This document shows positions 1-5,166 of a stretch of 5,166 nucleotides of DNA, piece by piece; position 1 is the first letter of the stretch, and each line of letters starts with the position of its first letter. Origin of the DNA: Candidatus Poribacteria bacterium (GTDB lineage: Bacteria; Poribacteria; WGA-4E; WGA-3G); assembly GCA_009835515.1 (NCBI GenBank), contig VXXH01000231.1, positions 1 to 5,166 of the forward strand, in the 5' to 3' direction. The notes under the pieces were generated by a model. It was not told the DNA's origin and did not search any database. It saw only the letters and a program-made list of their open reading frames with translations. The position numbers were made by a program, and so were the translations under genes.

Positions 1-1
1 A

Positions 2-1390
2 AGTAAACTCTTCTGCAACTGCGCTTACACTTTCGGGGCATCAGCGAATGATTGTACATGCCCAATTTGCTTAGGGATGCCGGGAACATTACCCGTCATC
101 AATAGACGCGCCGTTGAGTTTGCAGTTCGATCAGGACTGGCGATGGGCTGCGAAATCACAACCTCCAGTAAATTTGATCGGAAGAACTATTTCTATCCAG
201 ACCTGCCGAAGAACTATCAGATCTCGCAATATGACATCCCGTTATGTCAAAACGGACAGGTAACCTTTGAATTTGATGGAGAACCTCGGACTGTCGCACT
301 CCGTAGAATCCATCTTGAAGAGGACGCAGGAAAATCTATCCATGCCGAAGTTACAGGCGATCCGACCCGTAGTTTCATGGACTTCAATCGCGCCGGTGTA
401 CCGCTCCTTGAAATTGTAAGCGAACCTGAACTGCACTCCCCCGAAGAGGCAATCGCCTATTGCCGAGCTGTTAAAGAAATCTTAGAATATATTGAGGTCA
501 GCGATTGCAACATGGAAGAAGGGAGTCTGCGATGCGAGCCGAACCTCTCCCTACGCCCCAAAGGCAGTAAAGAGTTAGGCACGCGCACGGAGATCAAAAA
601 CAAAAACTCGTTCCAAGAATTAATCGATGCGATGGAGTATGAGGTAAAACGGCAAGCACGGATTTTGGATGCCGGTGAAGAGGTCGTCCAAGAAACACTC
701 CTGTTTGATCCAAGCACGGGTAAAACCGTGGCGATGCGCGGCAAGGAGGAAGCAGACGACTATCGCTACTTCCCGGAACCCGATCTCGTCCACGTCCAGA
801 TAAGCGATGAATGGATTCAAGAGGTTCAACCGACGCTCCCGGAACTCCCCGCAGCGCGGCGCAAACGTTTTATTGCGGATTACGACATTTCCACCGAAAA
901 TGCCGAGTTTCTGACAACCACTCGATCCCTCGCCGAATTCTTTGACGAAGCCGCACAACTCAGCGGCGAACCGACAACCTGTGCGAACTGGATTATGGGC
1001 GACCTCACTCGACTTCTCAACACGGAAGAAATTGAGATTCAAGATTCAAAAATCACGCCAGCACACCTCAGTGAACTCATCCAACTGATTGACAACGCAA
1101 CCATCAGTGGCAAAATCGCCAAATCTGTGCTTGATGATGCCTTTGAGACAGGTAAAATGCCGAAAGAGATTGTCGCCGAAAAGGGCTTAGCACAGATTAC
1201 GGATACCTCAGAGATAGAAGCCATTGTGCTACAGGTTGTAGAGGATAACCCCGGTCCCGCCCAAGATTACCGTGATGGCACAAAGAAAGCGATCGGATTC
1301 CTCGTCGGACAAGTCATGCGCGCCACCCGCGGAAAGGCAAATCCACAACTCGTAAACCAAATTTTAACGCGAATTTTATCCACTGATTAG
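2..1390 (+). CDS. gatB: Aspartyl/glutamyl-tRNA(Asn/Gln) amidotransferase subunit B (5'-truncated by window edge)
   Basis: GatB is the tRNA-binding and kinase subunit of the cytoplasmic GatCAB complex. The complex converts misacylated Glu-tRNA(Gln) (and Asp-tRNA(Asn)) to the amide form using ammonia delivered from GatA. The first in-window ATG (77) is not the true start: the same frame is open to the window edge and reads SKLFCNC...CTCPICLGMPGT, standard GatB N-terminal sequence. 462 residues are present; family length of about 475-480 implies roughly 15-17 are missing. Visible family blocks, numbered from the first in-window codon: YFYPDLPKNYQISQYD (about 63-78), HLEEDAGK (104-111), the GatB signature DFNRAGVPLLEIVSEP (127-142), GTRTEIKNKNSF (193-204) and DDYRYFPEPDL (about 252-262). 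The C-terminal YqeY-type tRNA-binding tail occupies about 325-462. Five cysteines near the N-terminus (5, 7, 18, 20, 23) could form a metal site. No gatA or gatC is in the window. Identification is very secure. Confidence 0.97.
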   Translation, partial: SKLFCNCAYTFGASANDCTCPICLGMPGTLPVINRRAVEFAVRSGLAMGCEITTSSKFDRKNYFYPDLPKNYQISQYDIPLCQNGQVTFEFDGEPRTVALRRIHLEEDAGKSIHAEVTGDPTRSFMDFNRAGVPLLEIVSEPELHSPEEAIAYCRAVKEILEYIEVSDCNMEEGSLRCEPNLSLRPKGSKELGTRTEIKNKNSFQELIDAMEYEVKRQARILDAGEEVVQETLLFDPSTGKTVAMRGKEEADDYRYFPEPDLVHVQISDEWIQEVQPTLPELPAARRKRFIADYDISTENAEFLTTTRSLAEFFDEAAQLSGEPTTCANWIMGDLTRLLNTEEIEIQDSKITPAHLSELIQLIDNATISGKIAKSVLDDAFETGKMPKEIVAEKGLAQITDTSEIEAIVLQVVEDNPGPAQDYRDGTKKAIGFLVGQVMRATRGKANPQLVNQILTRILSTD

Positions 1391-1402
1391 AAACCTTCAA
1401 AA

Positions 1403-2668
1403 ATGCAAAGAGGAAATCTGAAATATAGAGACGAAACTTGGGATCTTCAGAATGCTGACACCAAAGAGTATACCCACTGTTTCCACACCTACCCAGCGAT
1501 GATGATTCCGCAAATCGCGCGGAAACTCATTAAGACGTACGGTGTAGAGGGAGGATGGCTGCTTGACCCCTATTGTGGCACCGGCACCTCGCTGGTTGAA
1601 GCGTCCCTACTCGGTATGCACAGCGTTGGATGCGATATTAATCCGCTCGTACGCCTGATAGCAACTGCTAAGTCAACACAGATTTGTCTATCAACTTTAG
1701 ATGAAATACTCAGCAGATTAAATGATGATCTCTTTCAGGTTGAATTCCAAGACGACAAGGTCCCTAACGCTCCGATTCCTGAGATTCAGAACCTTTCGTA
1801 TTGGTTCTCCGAAGAAACTATCAGATATCTCGCGTATCTACGTGATTGGATTAACAAAGTAGCAGATGAAGCCGTCCGAAACTTTATACTCGTCGCTTTT
1901 TCGGAGACGGTTCGAGAGGTATCCTATACGCGGAACGGAGAGTTTAAATTATATCGCATGTCTGCCGAAAAACTTGAGGGTTTCAAACCTGACGTGTTCG
2001 GCATCTTTAGCAAGAAGCTCAGCAGAAATCGGCACGGCTTAGCAGCGTTCCTCAAAAAACGGAAAAACGTTGAGGCATCGGTATCCGAAGCAAACACAGC
2101 CCAAGGTGAACACCCAATGCCCCGACCTCTCGGAGGCTATGATGTTGTGATTACATCTCCGCCGTATGGAGATTCACAGACCACAGTGGCGTATGGACAA
2201 TATTCGCGGCTTGCAGCGGAATGGATAGGTTTACCGAATGCTCGCAAAATTGACAAACTCGCAATGGGCGGTCAGCATTCAAAAGAAATATTGAAGGATT
2301 CTCCAATATCACCTGCTGTTGACAAAATCCGTTTAGTCGATGAAAAGCGAGCGCGAGAGGCGTCAGCATTTTACATTGACCTTAGACGTAGCATCAATTC
2401 AATAGTTCAAGTACTTTCACGATGTGCTACAATCTGCTATGTCGTAGGCAATCGCCGAGTTAAAGAAGTTACGCTGCCGACCGACGCATTTATTGTTGAT
2501 GCCTTTCGTCAGCACGGTTTTACGCATAAGGCGACCATCGTCAGGAATATACCAAACAAACGGATGCCGAAGAAGAACAGTCCTTCCAACGTTGCAGGTG
2601 AAACCTCCACAACGATGCACGAAGAAAACATTGTCGTTTGTCAGAGGGCAGCGCATACATGGCAATAG
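1403..2668 (+). CDS. Site-specific DNA amino-methyltransferase (N4-cytosine or N6-adenine), apparently solitary
   Basis: A 421-residue AdoMet-dependent DNA methyltransferase. The N-terminal block HCFHTYPAMMIPQIA (25-39) looks like motif X. It is followed by the AdoMet-binding motif I, DPYCGTGT (55-62), with acidic D78 in GCDINP (76-81) as motif II. The catalytic motif IV is TSPPY (251-255), continuing GDSQTTVAYGQYSR. The roughly 190 residues between motifs I and IV contain a conserved-looking REVSYTRNGEFKLYRM stretch and may hold target-recognition elements, giving an X-I-(insert)-IV order. The C-terminus has YVVGNRR (346-352) and NKRMPKKNSP (385-394). TSPPY is the form common in N4-cytosine enzymes, but the target base and site cannot be read from sequence. 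The ATG lies 12 nt after the gatB stop with no clear Shine-Dalgarno, suggesting translational coupling. No endonuclease gene adjoins it, so it is either an orphan regulatory or protective methylase or a separated half of a restriction-modification pair. Confidence 0.9.
   Translation: MQRGNLKYRDETWDLQNADTKEYTHCFHTYPAMMIPQIARKLIKTYGVEGGWLLDPYCGTGTSLVEASLLGMHSVGCDINPLVRLIATAKSTQICLSTLDEILSRLNDDLFQVEFQDDKVPNAPIPEIQNLSYWFSEETIRYLAYLRDWINKVADEAVRNFILVAFSETVREVSYTRNGEFKLYRMSAEKLEGFKPDVFGIFSKKLSRNRHGLAAFLKKRKNVEASVSEANTAQGEHPMPRPLGGYDVVITSPPYGDSQTTVAYGQYSRLAAEWIGLPNARKIDKLAMGGQHSKEILKDSPISPAVDKIRLVDEKRAREASAFYIDLRRSINSIVQVLSRCATICYVVGNRRVKEVTLPTDAFIVDAFRQHGFTHKATIVRNIPNKRMPKKNSPSNVAGETSTTMHEENIVVCQRAAHTWQ
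2643..2648 (+). promoter_or_regulatory. Shine-Dalgarno for the ABC ATPase, inside the methyltransferase 3' end
   Basis: AGAGGG lies 10 nt before the ATG at 2659. An earlier in-frame TTG at 2638 has no comparable purine-rich site. This favours the ATG at 2659, giving an MAIGQITLISVTK N-terminus that fits the PotA family. Confidence 0.5.
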
Positions 2669-3744
2669 GACAGATTACCCTCATATCCGTAACAAAGCAG
2701 TTCGGCGACACGGTCGCAGTTGATGATGTGTCATTACAGATAGAAGGTGGCGAGTTTTTCTCTCTACTCGGACCGAGCGGCTGCGGAAAAACGACAACAC
2801 TACGCATCATCGGCGGGTTTGAGTATCCTACCGCTGGCGAAATCTACATCAACGACGAATTGATGGGAGAAATACCCGCGTATCGCCGTCCAGTCAACAC
2901 CGTTTTCCAAAATTACGCCTTATTCCCCCATAAAACAGTCACCCAGAATATCGCATTCGGGCTACAGATGAAAAAGGCATCTAAAGCAGAGACTTCAGAT
3001 GCCGTTGAACGTTCCTTAGATTTGATTCAGCTGCCCGGGTACGGGGACCGGAGGCCGAGTGAACTCTCTGGCGGTGAGAGACAACGTGTAGCACTGGCGC
3101 GTGCTTTGATCAACGAACCGACGATTTTGCTGTTAGATGAACCGCTCTCCGCGCTTGACCTGAAACTCCGAAAACAGATGCAATTGGAACTCAAGGCATT
3201 GCAACGCAAAGTCGGCATCACGTTTGTCTACGTTACACACGATCAAGGGGAGGCGTTAGCACTATCAGACCGGATGGCGGTGATGAACAATGGCAAAATC
3301 CTTCAGGTAGGAACACCCTCCGAAATCTACGATTCACCACAGAATCGTTTCGTCGCAGACTTTATCGGCACCTCTAACTTCCTTCAAGGAACACTCATCA
3401 GCGAGAATGAAATTATGCTGACAACAGAACCACCGCTTAAGGTTGTCTGCATGCCGAATCGTGACGTGCCATTGAATACACCTGTTACTATAGCGATCCG
3501 TCCAGAACGTTTTGACTTGCGGACAACCCTTAACGCCAATGCTCCTAATTTCTTACGCGGCGTGATCGAAGATGAAATTTACCTCGGCACGACGCTGCAA
3601 TACACCGTGCAAACAGGCTACCCGACCCCACTCATTGCACACCAACAGAACATCGGCATGAAAGATACACACCGCTTTCAACGCGGCGATCCCGTCTATC
3701 TGCAATGGACTCCTGAGAACGCAATTGTCTTAAAAGTTGATTAA
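2659..3744 (+). CDS. potA: PotA-like ABC transporter ATP-binding protein (spermidine/putrescine import class)
   Basis: A 361-residue ATPase subunit of an ABC importer, expected to bind the cytoplasmic face of a permease pair and power solute uptake. Numbered from the ATG at 2659: Walker A GPSGCGKT (38-45), Q-loop Q84 in NTVFQNYALFPH, signature LSGGE (136-140, Glu replacing the usual Gln), Walker B TILLLDEP (155-162) with catalytic E161, D-loop SALD (164-167) and H-loop H194 in YVTHDQGEALALSDR. The remainder, from about residue 240, is a TOBE-type regulatory domain with an AIRPER motif. FFSLLGPSGCGKTTTLR and RPVNTVFQNYALFPH are characteristic of PotA and its close relatives. Related ATPases for iron, thiamine or putrescine look similar, so the substrate is inferred. 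The start overlaps the methyltransferase stop by 10 nt, implying co-translation. A TTG at 2638 would add seven residues. No permease or binding-protein gene follows; the next gene is convergent. Confidence 0.85.
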   Translation: MAIGQITLISVTKQFGDTVAVDDVSLQIEGGEFFSLLGPSGCGKTTTLRIIGGFEYPTAGEIYINDELMGEIPAYRRPVNTVFQNYALFPHKTVTQNIAFGLQMKKASKAETSDAVERSLDLIQLPGYGDRRPSELSGGERQRVALARALINEPTILLLDEPLSALDLKLRKQMQLELKALQRKVGITFVYVTHDQGEALALSDRMAVMNNGKILQVGTPSEIYDSPQNRFVADFIGTSNFLQGTLISENEIMLTTEPPLKVVCMPNRDVPLNTPVTIAIRPERFDLRTTLNANAPNFLRGVIEDEIYLGTTLQYTVQTGYPTPLIAHQQNIGMKDTHRFQRGDPVYLQWTPENAIVLKVD

Positions 3745-4025
3745 ATCGGAGTATCTCTGACTTCATCGGCTATGCCTTGTGTTTGCCTAACGAAATATTT
3801 AGAGTTCACACCGTACAGCACTTCATCGTCTCCAGGTAAGTTGTGCATTTGCATTTCAACCTGTTTGTAGCCTTCCGATGCGTAATGGACAAACCTCCGG
3901 CCGCTAAGCCTCTCTTGTTCAATCAAATCTTCGTAGATTGACTGTAGATTGTAGTCAAACTTTTTCGCATGTTCCTCTCGGAATTTCCGGACTTCCGTCA
4001 CAATTGGATCACACTTTTCACACAT
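3741..4025 (-). CDS. Small uncharacterised protein with DPIV-x-EVR N-terminal motif
   Basis: A 94-residue soluble protein with no signal peptide or membrane segment. I do not recognise a named function. Residues 6-45 (DPIVTEVRKFREEHAKKFDY, then NLQSIYEDLIEQE and SGRRFV) match from memory a short helical sequence pattern common in small proteins of cyanobacteria and other environmental bacteria, sometimes found near toxin-antitoxin loci; that link is tentative. Two features are less usual: a CEKC pair at residues 2-5, and a C-terminal half of about 45 residues (after FVHYAS) that does not resemble the short tails I associate with the pattern. An in-frame TAA lies 9 nt upstream of the ATG, so this is the earliest ATG. 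No strong Shine-Dalgarno precedes it, but the upstream oxidoreductase ends only 34 nt before, so coupled expression is plausible. Its stop overlaps the ABC ATPase stop on the other strand by 4 bp. No toxin partner is visible. Confidence 0.7.
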   Translation of the reverse strand: MCEKCDPIVTEVRKFREEHAKKFDYNLQSIYEDLIEQERLSGRRFVHYASEGYKQVEMQMHNLPGDDEVLYGVNSKYFVRQTQGIADEVRDTPI

Positions 4026-4035
4026 TTCAATTTAC

Positions 4036-4045
4036 CAGCATGCTG
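4036..4045. repeat. Perfect 10-bp palindrome CAGCATGCTG
   Basis: The palindrome sits in the 34-nt gap between the oxidoreductase stop and the small-protein start, 10 nt upstream of that ATG on the minus strand. It has no loop, so it is not a hairpin terminator. It could be a dimeric protein-binding site or chance. Confidence 0.3.
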
Positions 4046-4059
4046 ACATGAAAGGAAAA

Positions 4060-5058
4060 CTAACCACCAGACAACGGCAGCCTAACTTTCCCGTTATCAC
4101 GCTGCTGTGAAGTTAAGAAGCCGATGATAATCTGGACGACTTTGTACCCCTCACTCCCAGGCGAAACGGGTTGTCCACCCTCTGCAACAAGACCTACCAA
4201 CTCTCGCACCCCAGCGGGGATACCCGTCATATCCCACGACGGTGCCTCAATCGTCTCAACAGCATCGTCTTGGTGGAGTGTCGCCCCTCTATCACTGATG
4301 AGGATATAGCCGTTGGTGCCAACGATCTCTACACGGAACCCAGAGAGCGTTGTCTTTGGACCGCCAGCATAGTAGCCGCGCACACCGTTCGCAAAGTGGA
4401 TATACCCATGCGCCGACGGCTCCGTTGCTGGCACATGTCCACCATCACCTTTATACTCGTTATAATCCGCATAGCCGTCCTCTAATTCGGCGGTAACCCA
4501 TTCCGGTTCTGAGTCAGCGAAGTAGCAGATCGCATCGACGAGGTGTGTCCCGTTGCGGAAAAGCATTGCGCGCCCACCGCTCAACGTGCCGATAACATAT
4601 TGGACATCTCCGATACGTCCACCACCGACGATCACATCATGCGTATGCCGCCATAGAGGTTGCCACCGACGTGTATGGTCAATCGACAGAATCGTGCCGT
4701 TTCGCTCGGTTGCCTCCATCATCCTGTCCGCATCTTCAACACTCGTCGCCATCGGCTTTTCACAAAAGATACCTTTTACACCGGCGTTTGCCGCGTCAAC
4801 AACGAGGTCGGCGTGTCGGTGATCAGACGTTGCCACCGTCACGACATCCAAATTCTCAGCGGCGAGCATCTCCTGATGGTTCGTATACAGAGAGATGTTG
4901 TCCCAATTATCCTGATATTTTTCCTTGAAAGCATCTAACGTACTCTGAACAAAATCGCAGCCAGCGGCTAATTCAACATTCGGCAGACCGATTATCCCCG
5001 ATGCATGTGTCGTACCGATACCGCTACAACCAATAACCCCAACGCGTAAATTTGCCAT
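4060..5058 (-). CDS. Gfo/Idh/MocA-family NAD(P)-dependent oxidoreductase
   Basis: A 332-residue cytoplasmic dehydrogenase of the family that oxidises or reduces sugars, inositols and related polyols; the substrate cannot be told from sequence. The N-terminal Rossmann domain starts LRVGVIGCSGIGTTH (4-18), with the dinucleotide loop G10-C-S-G-I-G15, where Ser replaces the usual middle Gly of GxGxxG. D35 at the end of the second strand suggests a preference for NAD. The diagnostic EKP (100-102) carries the conserved Lys101. The C-terminal alpha/beta domain contains NGTHLVD (169-175), where His172 is the likely catalytic histidine; the position four before it is Arg168, not the Asp seen in inositol dehydrogenase. 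Length is normal for the family. Two in-frame ATGs exist at 5064 and 5058. A strong GGGAGG is only 2 nt from the first but 8 nt from the second, so MANLRVG (5058) is preferred. The small protein follows after 34 nt on the same strand. Confidence 0.93.
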   Translation of the reverse strand: MANLRVGVIGCSGIGTTHASGIIGLPNVELAAGCDFVQSTLDAFKEKYQDNWDNISLYTNHQEMLAAENLDVVTVATSDHRHADLVVDAANAGVKGIFCEKPMATSVEDADRMMEATERNGTILSIDHTRRWQPLWRHTHDVIVGGGRIGDVQYVIGTLSGGRAMLFRNGTHLVDAICYFADSEPEWVTAELEDGYADYNEYKGDGGHVPATEPSAHGYIHFANGVRGYYAGGPKTTLSGFRVEIVGTNGYILISDRGATLHQDDAVETIEAPSWDMTGIPAGVRELVGLVAEGGQPVSPGSEGYKVVQIIIGFLTSQQRDNGKVRLPLSGG

Positions 5059-5066
5059 GTCCATAT

Positions 5067-5072
5067 CCTCCC
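5067..5072 (-). promoter_or_regulatory. Strong Shine-Dalgarno (GGGAGG) for the oxidoreductase
   Basis: Read on the minus strand, GGGAGG is followed by AT-ATG-GAC-ATG. The GGAGG core is 8 nt from the ATG at 5058 and only 2 nt from the ATG at 5064. Spacing therefore decides for the downstream start. Confidence 0.7.
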
Positions 5073-5166
5073 TGTAACTTCAAACAACGGAAAACTGAAA
5101 ACAAGATGGCTATGAGATTCACTGTTTTGTCACAGAAACGATTTTATATCGCATCAGATTAGAAGT
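5073..5166 (-). promoter_or_regulatory. Leader / presumed promoter region of the oxidoreductase unit
   Basis: This A/T-rich non-coding stretch upstream of the oxidoreductase runs to the window edge. Minus-strand TATAAAAT (5141-5148) could serve as a -10-like element, but its -35 partner would fall at or beyond the edge, so no promoter can be confirmed. A weak inverted repeat (CTGT/ACAG, 5122-5135) has only a 4-bp stem. Confidence 0.25.

Noticed and set aside
77..79. ATG at 77 as the start of gatB
   Set aside because: The frame is open upstream to the window edge and encodes conserved GatB sequence including CPICLG, so this Met is internal.
620..1042. 140-codon minus-strand open frame opposite gatB
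   Set aside because: It lies wholly inside the well-supported gatB frame, has no recognisable motif, and is best explained as an antisense shadow.
2638..2640. TTG start for the ABC ATPase
   Set aside because: It is non-ATG, lacks a good Shine-Dalgarno, and would add seven residues not typical of the family; the ATG at 2659 has AGAGGG at suitable spacing.
1388..2668. Recoding of TAG as a sense codon
   Set aside because: The gatB, methyltransferase and oxidoreductase proteins all end at natural domain boundaries at TAG, so TAG behaves as a normal stop.
2493..2810. Short open frames on both strands across the methyltransferase-ATPase junction
   Set aside because: Both strong genes cover this region; the 10-nt overlap leaves no space for another gene and the translations show no family features.
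4171..4938. Several overlapping plus-strand open frames opposite the oxidoreductase
   Set aside because: Their Arg/Ser/Pro-rich translations lack motifs and mirror the codon pattern of the real minus-strand gene.
5122..5135. Inverted repeat CTGT...ACAG in the oxidoreductase leader as an operator or CRP-like site
   Set aside because: The stem is only 4 bp and the half-sites do not match a TGTGA-N6-TCACA arrangement.

Overview
The window looks like ordinary chromosomal DNA from an uncultured bacterium. Protein content and style suggest a Candidatus Poribacteria-like lineage or a similar environmental phylum: a Cys-rich GatB, a PotA-like ATPase, a Gfo/Idh/MocA oxidoreductase, and a small DPIV-x-EVR protein. 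This placement is inference from protein style; no rRNA or other decisive marker is present. Coding density is very high and there are no tRNAs, rRNAs, insertion sequences, CRISPR arrays or long repeats.

Left part, plus strand (2-3744): three co-directional, tightly packed genes. They are gatB (5' end cut off by the window edge), a DNA methyltransferase of the TSPPY amino-methyltransferase type that starts 12 nt after the gatB stop, and a PotA-like ABC ATPase whose likely ATG overlaps the methyltransferase stop by 10 nt. The packing implies one transcript, although the three functions (tRNA-Gln/Asn charging, DNA methylation, solute import) are unrelated. No restriction endonuclease, ABC permease or binding protein is visible nearby.

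Right part, minus strand (3741-5058): a Gfo/Idh/MocA-family NAD(P)-dependent oxidoreductase, then 34 nt later a 94-residue small protein of unknown function. Its N-terminal half resembles a widespread family of small, possibly antitoxin-like proteins. The two transcription units converge so tightly that the ATPase and small-protein stop codons share a TTAA palindrome, with no intergenic terminator. About 100 nt of leader precedes the oxidoreductase at the right edge, including a strong Shine-Dalgarno site that favours the second of two in-frame ATGs.

I found no convincing evidence of a complete new system. The items most worth a second look are the solitary methyltransferase embedded behind gatB and the small CxxC protein with a perfect 10-bp palindrome just upstream.
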